Below are positions 6,203 through 13,138 of a DNA stretch of 64,000 bases, in pieces. This stretch comes from CAVQBJ01 sp963819075 (lineage in GTDB: Bacteria; Actinomycetota; Thermoleophilia; Solirubrobacterales; Solirubrobacteraceae): assembly GCA_963819075.1 (NCBI GenBank), contig CAWFUP010000002.1:1116001-1180000 (forward strand). Direction: 5' to 3'. The notes under the pieces are model-generated. The model worked only from the letters and a program-made list of their open reading frames with translations, was not told the DNA's origin and made no database searches. Made by a program: the position numbers and the translations under genes. Position 1 is the first letter of the stretch, and each line of letters starts with the position of its first letter.

Positions 6203-9019
6203 GTGACGAACACGATCGTCGTCGTGGCCACAGTGATCGGGGGCATTGGCTCGTTCCTCGCGCTCTGGGTCAAGGATCCGCTGCTCCCGGAGCGAGTGAA
6301 GGCTCGGGCGCGACGGCAAGCCCGGCTCAACAATGTCGACGCGGTGGCCGAGGAGCTCTTTCAGGCCGTGACCCGTACGGCAAAGCAGGATGTTCGGAAC
6401 TCTCGAGACCGGCTGAGCATCGACTGGGTCTGCGTCGACGAGACGGACCATCTCCGAGAGCTCGCCCGTGAGGCCGACGGCTGGCTGGGACAACCAGAGC
6501 ACGACGGAACGCGACGACATCCCGCGCGTCGTCATGGCCGCGGCCGTTTGCCGCACGAGCGCGCCTTGTGCGACCTGCTGTTCGCGATTCCCACGCGCCG
6601 GATGTTCATCGCCGGCGAGGCAGGTGCCGGCAAAAGCTATCTGCTCAATCTGCTCGCCTGCCACTGGAAGGAAGGTGCGCCGAGGCGCGACGACGTGCCG
6701 GTCCCGGCCGCCCTGTCTCTCGCGAGCTGGAGACCCGACGAGCACGGCCTCACGGACTGGGCCGCTCTCGCCCTTCCGACCGCCTATCCGTTCCTGGACG
6801 CACCGAGCGACGAGGGCCATTCCTGGGCGCAGGAGCTCGTATGGAGGGGGCGCCTCCTGTTGCTTCTCGACGGATTCGACGAGATCCCGGCCAAGCTCCA
6901 GCCCAAGGCCGCGGAGAAGCTCCTTCAGGTCGACGACGGCGTCGGCTTCGTGATCACGTGTCGCACGGAGGCGCTCAAGCTGCACCTCAGTACATGCCGC
7001 AAGACGGCGCTTGTTATCCGCCCCGGCAAGCCCAGCGCGGCGGCAATCGAAGCGTTTCTCTGCGGCGACAGGCCGACGCCTCTACGCAAGGACCCGTGGG
7101 AGGTCGTCAGGGAGGCGATCCACTCAACTAAGTCGGACTCGCTGTACCCGGACCTGTCCAAGCCGCTGTATCTCGATCTCGCGAGCGCCATCTTCACGCC
7201 GCGGCTCACACGCACGAGTCCGTTCAAGAAGTCGCCTGACGAGCTGATTAGCCGAGCGTACCCGCACGTCGGACGCATGGGCGTGCGCGAGTACCTGCTT
7301 CACTGGTTCGTGCCAGCGGCGTACGCCCCACGAACCGCCACCGATGGGACCCGGTCTGCGCGCTGGACCTCCAAACAGGCCGTGCGATGGCTGCTCTTCC
7401 TCGCGCACCATCTCGATGAGCTCACGAAGGCGGAGCCGGAGGAGCGTCCGCCACGCACGGCAGACGCGGTTCAGGACATCCATTGGTGGCAAGTGCGCAA
7501 GGCGACACCCCGGCTGCTCAGCGTCCTCGGAGGTCGCGCCCGCGGACTCTTTTCCGGACTCGCACCGGGCGAGGGCACCGACGAGCGCGCCGGAGTCGCC
7601 GAATCGGACGCGGTTCAGGACATCGATTGGTGGCAGTTACGCAAGGCGACACCCCGGCTGCTCGGCGTCCTCGTTGGTGGCGCCTGCGGACTCTTTTGCG
7701 GACTCGCAGCGGGCAAGGGCACCAAGGTGGGAGTCGGCTTTGGGATCGACCTCGGCCTGGGCATCTTCATCTCCCTTCTCGTTGGCTACGCCGTGCGGGG
7801 GCGGCTCGACGGTAGGTCGAGTCGCCAAGCGGGCCGCGAGGGCGGCGCGATCCGAGTGGAGGGCGACCCTTATCCGGACGGCGGGCACGACCCGTGGCTT
7901 CCAGCGGCACTCCGCGCGATCGGCGGAGCGGTGAACGAGGTCGTCCGGCACGTATTCGCCAATGCAGACACACCAATCTCGGGCTTGGCTGGCGGCCTGG
8001 GCGGCGGCGTGCTCGGAGGGGTGGTCGCCGGCGTGCTTGTCAAGCTTGGCATTGGCCACAGCGCCGGCCTCGCCGATGCCGTCGCGGCCGGTCTTGGGAT
8101 CGGCGTCGGATCAGGACCCGCACTCGGCTTGCGCGCCGGATTTTTCGGAGCGTTCGTCGGCGCAGCGATCGCGGGGACTCAGGTCGGCGTCGGCGTCGGC
8201 GTGCCGGCTGGCGTCTGCAACGGCCTCGCCGTCGCTTGTGCGGTCGCGATTATCATCACCAAGTCGCCGGCGCAGGACCCGATCTCGCGACCGACGTGGC
8301 GCCCGATCGGCATCGTCGGCGGTCTCGCGGCCGGACTCGCCGTTGCTGCGACGGGATGGACGCCGGCCGGCGGATCGGTCGGGGCGCTCCTCCCCTACGT
8401 CCTCGCCAGCGGTGTGCTCGCTGGCGTCGCGAGCGGCCTCGTCGGCCGGGCCATTCCACGTGTCGAGGTGAACACACCCCGTCTCTCCCTGCGCAAGGAC
8501 CGTGCCGCGTTCCTCCTTATCGCCCTTACCTCGGGGGCCGCAACCGGGGTCACGACGGTGGCACTCGTTGGCTTCAACACCGAGCTCGAGACCCACGCGA
8601 AGCGACTCGACTTCCACACCATCGTGAGCAGTGGGCTGCTCACGGGCGTTGCCGTCGGGGTGACCTGCGGCCTCGTCCTCGCCTGCGTGCAGTCACCATG
8701 GGGTGGGTTTGCCGCAGCGAGAGTCTCTTTAGCGGTGCGCCGGAAACTGCCCGTTCGCCTCATCGCCTTCCTCGAGGACGCCCGAGCCGCCGACCGCGGG
8801 GTGCTGCGCACCAACGGCCCGTCGTACCGCTTCCGGCACAAGGACCTTCAGCTCTACCTCGCCGGGTTCGCGCGCGCTGCGGCCGATCGGACCATCGCGC
8901 GGGTCCCGGACTCGCCCGCGCCGCCGCTCCCGCCGCGAACCCAGAGGGCCGTTGCCTCGTCCGAGCCGAGGCCCGCTGACGCGGCCGCCGACCTAGCGGG
9001 TTCGGGCCGGCCGCGCTAG
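6203..9019 (+). CDS. Membrane-anchored NACHT-family ATPase (putative defence protein)
   Basis: 938 residues from a GTG with GGGGGAG 5 bp upstream (6191-6197). An N-terminal hydrophobic segment (~3-22, MTNTIVVVATVIGGIGSFLALW) suggests an anchor. The NACHT core has Walker A GEAGAGKS (138-145) and Walker B LLLLLDGFDEIP with D223. A 48-residue unit is tandemly duplicated (421-468 and 469-516). Residues ~480-860 alternate Gly/Ala-rich hydrophobic stretches, apparently many membrane segments. The end has YRFRHKDLQLYLAGF, like the FxHxxxQ(E)YLA motif that normally closes a NACHT winged-helix region, here displaced beyond the membrane part. Bacterial NACHTs include antiphage proteins; island context fits. 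Trigger and effector activity are unknown. Confidence 0.8.
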   Translation: MTNTIVVVATVIGGIGSFLALWVKDPLLPERVKARARRQARLNNVDAVAEELFQAVTRTAKQDVRNSRDRLSIDWVCVDETDHLRELAREADGWLGQPEHDGTRRHPARRHGRGRLPHERALCDLLFAIPTRRMFIAGEAGAGKSYLLNLLACHWKEGAPRRDDVPVPAALSLASWRPDEHGLTDWAALALPTAYPFLDAPSDEGHSWAQELVWRGRLLLLLDGFDEIPAKLQPKAAEKLLQVDDGVGFVITCRTEALKLHLSTCRKTALVIRPGKPSAAAIEAFLCGDRPTPLRKDPWEVVREAIHSTKSDSLYPDLSKPLYLDLASAIFTPRLTRTSPFKKSPDELISRAYPHVGRMGVREYLLHWFVPAAYAPRTATDGTRSARWTSKQAVRWLLFLAHHLDELTKAEPEERPPRTADAVQDIHWWQVRKATPRLLSVLGGRARGLFSGLAPGEGTDERAGVAESDAVQDIDWWQLRKATPRLLGVLVGGACGLFCGLAAGKGTKVGVGFGIDLGLGIFISLLVGYAVRGRLDGRSSRQAGREGGAIRVEGDPYPDGGHDPWLPAALRAIGGAVNEVVRHVFANADTPISGLAGGLGGGVLGGVVAGVLVKLGIGHSAGLADAVAAGLGIGVGSGPALGLRAGFFGAFVGAAIAGTQVGVGVGVPAGVCNGLAVACAVAIIITKSPAQDPISRPTWRPIGIVGGLAAGLAVAATGWTPAGGSVGALLPYVLASGVLAGVASGLVGRAIPRVEVNTPRLSLRKDRAAFLLIALTSGAATGVTTVALVGFNTELETHAKRLDFHTIVSSGLLTGVAVGVTCGLVLACVQSPWGGFAAARVSLAVRRKLPVRLIAFLEDARAADRGVLRTNGPSYRFRHKDLQLYLAGFARAAADRTIARVPDSPAPPLPPRTQRAVASSEPRPADAAADLAGSGRPR
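7463..7750 (+). repeat. 144-bp in-frame tandem duplication within the NACHT gene
   Basis: Copies begin at GACGCGGTTCAGGACAT (7463 and 7607), a period of 144 bp or 48 codons. The nucleotide sequences remain very similar over most of the unit, which indicates a recent event. The second copy runs into a hydrophobic stretch, while the first has lost some hydrophobicity (e.g. APGEGTDERAG). Confidence 0.85.
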
Positions 9020-9625
9020 CCGCCGGACGACGGCGCCGGATGCCTGCCAGGCGAGCGCTCCGAGGACCAGCCCGCCTGTGGCCCCGAGAAGCGTGTGCTG
9101 ACGGATAAGCACCGTCGCGACGGTGGTAAGGGCTGCGAGCACCAGTCCGGCGACCCGAACAAAGCCTCGCCACCCGCTCATGTACTGCGCGAAAATGTAC
9201 GCCGACGCGACGTGCTCGCTGGGAAAATCGTTGAGAGGAGCGTCGTGGCGATAGATCCAGCGCAGCAGACCACTCGCGAGGCCGTTGACCCGTGCCGGTC
9301 TCGGCGCATACGTGGGGTAGACGAAGAAGACGATGTCGCTTACTACGAAGACCATGATCAGGGCAACCGCCACTCGGGTGATGTCGTGTCGCCCGCGCAG
9401 GCCGGCGAGTAGCGCGACGGGAAGGACGATCAGGAAGAGGAGGTACGGCACAGCGAACACCGGAATGAAGGGCAGCGCTCGGTCGAGCGCCGTCGCCAGA
9501 ACGTGGTCGGAGCCGGCGCGGCGGTTCAGCGGGTAGTACACCGCCAGCGCAACGAACGCGAGCAGCAGCAGCGCAGCGCGGGCCCGCGACGAGGTGCCTG
9601 TCACGGCATGCCGGCGAGGATCCAT
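8993..9625 (-). CDS. PAP2-superfamily membrane phosphatase
   Basis: 210 residues from ATG 9625; an in-frame GTG at 9697 would add 24 residues without improving the match. Five to six hydrophobic segments are visible. The PAP2 active-site motifs appear as FPSEHVASA (PSxH) and RQHTLLGATGG (the R-x5-H-like third motif, partly altered). The arrangement resembles inositol-phosphorylceramide-synthase-like PAP2 proteins that hydrolyse or transfer lipid phosphates at the membrane. The 3' end overlaps the convergent NACHT gene by 27 bp. Whether it works with the NACHT protein is unknown; the overlap suggests long co-residence. Confidence 0.82.
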   Translation of the reverse strand: MDPRRHAVTGTSSRARAALLLLAFVALAVYYPLNRRAGSDHVLATALDRALPFIPVFAVPYLLFLIVLPVALLAGLRGRHDITRVAVALIMVFVVSDIVFFVYPTYAPRPARVNGLASGLLRWIYRHDAPLNDFPSEHVASAYIFAQYMSGWRGFVRVAGLVLAALTTVATVLIRQHTLLGATGGLVLGALAWQASGAVVRRLARPARTR

Positions 9626-10150
9626 CGTCGGAGTACGAGCCTCGGGGGGTGCATCACGAGCGGTCAGGATGCCGCCCCGATGCCATCGCGGTGTCACCCG
9701 GCCGCGCGCTCACGGCGACGCTCACGAAACTCGGCGATAGCGCGCCCCCAGTCAGCGGGGACGAGGCCTGCCGTTACGAGCATGGGGTTGCGCCTCTGCC
9801 ACCCACCACATGACACGTCGTCCTTCAACGCCATTGCCCATCCTCGCAGTATCGCTTGATGACCCTCTGGGAGCATTGTCACCGCCAGAGCAGTTGGCGC
9901 AGCGGCCCAGACGCGCCAACACGGGAACGCCCACTCCCCCACCCCGCACGGATCTCGTCTGCCAGGAAGAGCGCACAGCCAACATCGTCGCCCGACCAAA
10001 CGCTGTGCGATCGAGATCCATCGGTCGCCTCCGCGTGTACCCAGATCGGTGCCGGAGACGGTCTGACGTTGCGAGGGCGCGACGACACGTCGTCGTCGCT
10101 GGCGGCTCACCGAGACCTGTCACGTTCGCTGCACCCGCGCTCGCAGCTGC
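9626..10150. other. Gene-poor gap, possible small remnant
   Basis: No convincing gene. On the minus strand a ~60-codon stretch ending at 9694 (containing ALKDDVSCGGWQRRNPMLVT and FRERRRERAAG) has protein-like composition and may be a fragment of a lost gene, but I do not recognise it. Confidence 0.3.
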
Positions 10151-10897
10151 TCAGCGGGTGAGTAGCTGGAACGCCGCTCGTGCGCGTTGCGCGCCTTGGG
10201 GTCCGACGAGGTCGTCGAGATCGGCGTCGTCAAGGTTGAGACCGCCTGCCACGGCGCGCAGCCATCCGGCCTGTTTTGGTGTGATGCTTTCGCGCGCCGC
10301 GCGCGGATCGTCGAGTAGCGCAAGGAGCGTTATGAGATCGTGGCGCTGGTCGGGCTGACGATGGTGGATTGGCAGTGCGCGCGCTTTGAGGAGGATCGCG
10401 GCGATGAGGGTGGGGCGGCGAAGGCGGACCGTTTGGCCGTCGACGATGAGCTCGACGACCTCAGTTCGATGCAGGGCCTGTGTGCCCCCTGGAATCTCGA
10501 TGGTCTGGAGATTGCCGCTCGTGAGCGGCGGCCGGTTGCCGGGCAGGCCGTCGGGGGCGAGCACGTCAACGATGTGGCCGTCGAGGTTGAAGCGAAACCC
10601 GCGTTCGAGGTCTGTCCCGCTGACGTCGAGGAGTGTCGCTCCGAGTTCCTCGAGAGTGGCTGTGACGCTTTCGGCTGCGCTCGGCCGAGCCCGAGCGTCT
10701 CCGAGGATGTCGATGTCGGTGGTCGGCCGCGCCGTCTGGTCGGCTTCGATCGCGAACAGGGCGACCATGAGGCCGCCCACCAGACACCAGGAAGGGCGGT
10801 CGCCGAGCGCCGCCGCGATCCTGGCCACGCTCCGCCAAAGGGCGGTCGTCTCGGGATCCAGCGCATCCACGCGAAGCGATGCGACGGGCGCGCTCAA
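10151..10897 (-). CDS. AbiEii-like nucleotidyltransferase (toxin-like)
   Basis: 248 residues. The nucleotidyltransferase signature is clear: WCLVGGLMVALFAIEAD followed by ARPTTDIDILGDA (GG...DxD), near residues 37-70. Later segments (LLKARALPIHHRQPDQRHDLI) match the helical part typical of AbiEii/DUF1814-type enzymes, whose KxR...HKxxDxxD region is only partly kept. Such enzymes act as type IV toxins that modify nucleic acid, tRNA in studied cases. It overlaps the preceding HTH gene by 4 bp (ATGA), a tightly coupled pair within the tRNA-bounded island. Confidence 0.78.
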   Translation of the reverse strand: MSAPVASLRVDALDPETTALWRSVARIAAALGDRPSWCLVGGLMVALFAIEADQTARPTTDIDILGDARARPSAAESVTATLEELGATLLDVSGTDLERGFRFNLDGHIVDVLAPDGLPGNRPPLTSGNLQTIEIPGGTQALHRTEVVELIVDGQTVRLRRPTLIAAILLKARALPIHHRQPDQRHDLITLLALLDDPRAARESITPKQAGWLRAVAGGLNLDDADLDDLVGPQGAQRARAAFQLLTR

Positions 10898-11595
10898 CGG
10901 CCTTGACCTTCTCGGTCGAGACGGTCAAGGAGTTCGCGTCCCACGCGTGACGATCGCGAGTCGGGGTAGTCGACGAGGTCTAGTGCGACGGCGGCCAGCG
11001 GGGCGTAGCGCCGAGCGGGCGACGGCCAGGCGTCGTCGGGAACGGCGCGCAGAGTGACGTTGGCGTCGATAGACGAGGTAGCCCCAAGCGCGTGCTCCGC
11101 AATCAGGTTGTCCAGTGCGTGGGCCGGCACGTAGGCGTCGATGGCATCGGGAGACAGGAGACCTAGCTCGTACCGGCTGGCGGCGCTCGACCCGGTCAGC
11201 ATGAGATCGTCGCCGGCGTGCAGAGCGCGGAGCTCGCCGGGCAGCGCGCGGAGGTAGCGCGGGCGACCCCGGGACTTGAGCTTGGTCCGCATGGCGCCGA
11301 CGTCCCGGTGGGCGAGGCTCTGGCGCAAGCGCCACCGAGACACGCTATCGAGCGGCTCGCCCGGCGGCTCGCCGGAGGCGAGGAGCAGGAGCGCCCAGGC
11401 GTTGCGTGGCGATAGCGGACGGCCGGGCGACGGTTGTCCGCGCTTGCGACGGGAGACCGTTGCCGCATCAACGAGCCACCGACCGCCGACCTTCTCCGCG
11501 TCGAGCTCTCCGGCGTTGATCAGCGCGCGCACGCGCGACTCGTGCACACCGAGTTCGCGTGCCGTGTCCGAGACAGCCAGCAGCAGCCGTGACAT
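10894..11595 (-). CDS. HTH DNA-binding antitoxin-like partner of the nucleotidyltransferase
   Basis: 233 residues. Residues ~5-45 form an excisionase/MerR-like helix-turn-helix (AVSDTARELGVHESRVRALINAGELDAEKVGGRWLV). A less conserved C-terminal domain contains LTGSSAASRYELGLLSP and YVPAHALDNLIAEHALG, reminiscent of AbiEi-type or type IV antitoxin C-terminal regions. It is the first gene of the operon, has its own inverted-repeat operator 7 bp upstream, and is coupled to the nucleotidyltransferase. It parallels the HTH gene at 2000-2695 in architecture though not in recognisable sequence. Confidence 0.75.
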   Translation of the reverse strand: MSRLLLAVSDTARELGVHESRVRALINAGELDAEKVGGRWLVDAATVSRRKRGQPSPGRPLSPRNAWALLLLASGEPPGEPLDSVSRWRLRQSLAHRDVGAMRTKLKSRGRPRYLRALPGELRALHAGDDLMLTGSSAASRYELGLLSPDAIDAYVPAHALDNLIAEHALGATSSIDANVTLRAVPDDAWPSPARRYAPLAAVALDLVDYPDSRSSRVGRELLDRLDREGQGR

Positions 11596-11602
11596 ATCAA
11601 AA

Positions 11603-11651
11603 CTATAGCGCTAATAAGATAGATTCGGAATTAGCAGCGTTATCGCTATAG
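11603..11651. promoter_or_regulatory. Inverted repeats upstream of the AbiE-like operon
   Basis: CTATAGCG (11603-11610) and CGCTATAG (11644-11651) are perfect complements. An inner pair, CTAAT (11611-11615) and ATTAG (11630-11634), is nested between them. The near arm begins 7 bp upstream of the ATG at 11595 in an AT-rich island, fitting an autoregulatory operator for the HTH protein. Confidence 0.55.
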
Positions 11652-11804
11652 ATCTGTAATCGGTGCGATGTCCGGCTCCGCTGTTAGATGCGAGCCGAGC
11701 ATCGGGCCCGGGTGCCAGTGGGCGCCCGCGCTGAGAACAGAACGGGGATCGGGTACCGGGGCGTCCGGCCCGCTGTGCGGCGTCTCGTGTCCCCAACGGT
11801 GTCT
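11652..11804. other. Gap between the AbiE-like operon and the second direct repeat
   Basis: I see no gene, hairpin or promoter worth calling here. Confidence 0.4.
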
Positions 11805-11933
11805 CGAACTCCGCAGAGCTGGCATGACTTCAGCCGATCTCAGGGCATCTGAAATCGCTCCACAGAGCCAAAAAAACCTCTATAGGGGCGACTCGTAATG
11901 AAGGGGTCCCCGGTTCGAATCCGGGCGTCGGCT
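11805..11933 (+). repeat. Direct repeat copy 2, candidate attR ending in a tRNA-Thr(CGU) 3' fragment
   Basis: Ungapped counterpart of 4156-4284. The tRNA part spans 11892-11933, with anticodon loop CTCGTAA, T-arm CCCGG-TTCGAAT-CCGGG and acceptor CGTCGGC. It differs from copy 1 at one base within that part. The block AGCCGATCTCAGGGCATCTG onward is identical. The 5' half of the tRNA is absent here too. Confidence 0.75.
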
Positions 11934-12064
11934 CTCTTTGAACCTGCATCATGGGCGTCCCGCCCGGCGACCGCGAAGTCCCGGGGCAGGACGTGAGCCG
12001 AGGCCGACGCCACCAAGTCTTCCTCGTGCTCCGCCTCGCCTGCTTTGAACGGCACTTTGAGCCG

Positions 12065-12280
12065 ATGCCGCTCACGCTCAACGACCCGCTCGTTCAATTG
12101 GACCCCCTCACCGCACGAGCAGCTCTCGAAATTCTCGCAGAGCTCGCGCGGGTGACACCGGTCGTCTTCTTCACCCACGACGATCACCTTGTCCACATGG
12201 CCAGAAGCGCAGTGCGTCCAGATCTGCTCGTCGAGCGCGAAATTAGCGAGACGACACGTCGAGCCCTCCAAGCCGCCTAA
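12065..12280 (+). pseudogene. Remnant of an SMC/YhaN-like ATPase C-terminus
   Basis: About 71 residues resembling the end of an AAA/SMC-type ATPase: MPLTLNDPLVQLDPLTARAALEILAELARVTPVVFFTHDDHLVHMA. Intact relatives have PLILDD (Walker B), a D-loop and a FFTH switch. Here the Walker B acidic pair has become ND and everything upstream is missing. It lies between the Thr scar and the VapBC pair, where degraded mobile cargo would be expected. Confidence 0.6.
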
Positions 12281-12322
12281 TCCGCCGCAGGAGGGGACGC
12301 GGATCGGCCCTGCTGCATTCGC

Positions 12323-12748
12323 TCAGTTCAGCGGGTTTTCCCACCGCAGCCCGCGAAAGCGCGCGAAGTCTGTGTCGGTAGAGGCGAGCGTGACGCCGTG
12401 TTCGACGGCGAGGGCGGCAAGCGCGGCGTCGGGAATCAGGTTGCCGCGAACCTGGTGGGTTCCGATGAGCTCGCCGAAGATGCGTTGATACTCAGGGCCC
12501 GGCTGCGGGACCCAGGCGACCGGTGCGGCGAGCCAGTCGGTGACGCGCTCCCATGCTGTGGCGGGCTCGAGCGGCCGCTGAAACGCGCGTGGATGGGTCG
12601 AGACGCGCAGGAACGCGTTGATGCTCTGCCAGGGAAACCCCACGCGAACTGCACCGTTGAGTTTCTCCGTTATCCACGCTGTCGCCCCCTCGTGCTGCTC
12701 GGCGCGCTCGTGAACGGCGTAGAGCAGCAGGTTGGCGTCGAGCAGCAT
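12323..12748 (-). CDS. vapC: VapC-type PIN-domain ribonuclease toxin
   Basis: 141 residues. The start MLLDANLLLYAV supplies the first PIN acidic residue, IPDAALAALAVEHG the central D, and LASTDTDFARF the C-terminal acidic pair. The insert with PRAFQRPLEPATAWERVTDWL is characteristic of the VapC branch often annotated as TA-system VapC family. PIN toxins cut specific RNAs and are held inactive by VapB. The ATG overlaps the vapB stop by one base (TGATG), so the longer upstream ORF extension is a shadow. All expected acidic residues appear present. Confidence 0.88.
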   Translation of the reverse strand: MLLDANLLLYAVHERAEQHEGATAWITEKLNGAVRVGFPWQSINAFLRVSTHPRAFQRPLEPATAWERVTDWLAAPVAWVPQPGPEYQRIFGELIGTHQVRGNLIPDAALAALAVEHGVTLASTDTDFARFRGLRWENPLN

Positions 12749-12981
12749 CAGCTGCTCGACGGTCCGTCGAGCGTCTCGAGGGCGTCGGCAATATTGTCGA
12801 AGTCGATGCCGCGGCCGAGGTCGTGGGACTTTTGCCGAAACGACGTCGGTGGTCTGTCCTGTGTGACGAGGCCGGCGCGAACAAGTTCGTTGACGGCTTC
12901 GCTCAGTCCGATCGAGCGCTCGCGACGAACTCGCTCGATAGCGGCGGCGACGTCGTCCGCCAAGGTGAGAGTGGTGCGCAT
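12748..12981 (-). CDS. vapB: VapB-type ribbon-helix-helix antitoxin
   Basis: 77 residues from MRTTLTLADDVAAAIERVRRERSIGLSEAVNELVRAGL, a standard ribbon-helix-helix N-terminus for dimeric DNA binding. The acidic tail (DFDNIADALETLDGPSSS) should bind VapC. An in-frame ATG 4 codons upstream is possible. The promoter region contains the tRNA-like fragment at 13029-13075, so part of the leader derives from that scar. One-base overlap with vapC indicates coupling. Confidence 0.86.
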   Translation of the reverse strand: MRTTLTLADDVAAAIERVRRERSIGLSEAVNELVRAGLVTQDRPPTSFRQKSHDLGRGIDFDNIADALETLDGPSSS

Positions 12982-13028
12982 ACCAGTGAGCATAGCGCAT
13001 CGTGATGTCAGCTGGCAAGCATCAAGAT

Positions 13029-13075
13029 GCGGGCTAATAGCCCGAAGGTCGCAGGTTCGAATCCTGCCTCCGCGA
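13029..13075 (+). repeat. tRNA-like 3' fragment (third candidate att scar)
   Basis: A CGGG/CCCG anticodon-like stem with loop CTAATAG is followed by AGGTC, the T-arm GCAGG-TTCGAAT-CCTGC and an acceptor-like CTCCGCG plus A. No matching 5' acceptor strand (CGCGGAG) occurs upstream, so this is not a whole tRNA gene. The amino-acid identity is unresolved because the loop would read AAT. It is distinct from the two Thr fragments. Confidence 0.5.
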
Positions 13076-13138
13076 TGGAGAAGAACCCTCCAAATGAAGC
13101 GCTGACCGCCGATACCGACACCGCTTGTGGTCGGGTGT

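Larger units (their letters stand above)
4285..11933. mobile_element. Putative 7.65-kb genomic island bounded by tRNA-Thr 3' fragments
   Basis: Defined by the two att-like direct repeats. Cargo: an IS110-family element, a membrane NACHT ATPase, a PAP2 phosphatase and an AbiE-like pair. No integrase or excisionase gene is visible inside, so the island would be immobile or mobilised in trans. Because the repeat includes ~87 bp upstream of the tRNA fragment, both copies look like right ends of related elements accreted in tandem at one tRNA gene. That gene should lie outside the window. Boundaries are inferred from the repeats alone. Confidence 0.55.

Noticed and set aside
4285..11933. Integrase gene for the tRNA-bounded island
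   Set aside because: No tyrosine or serine recombinase motifs found on either strand; the IS110 transposase is a different type of enzyme and does not use tRNA sites.
11840..12271. Minus-strand ORF with ADARIRTGDPFITS motif
   Set aside because: Same artefact, from the second tRNA-Thr fragment; also antisense to the ATPase remnant.
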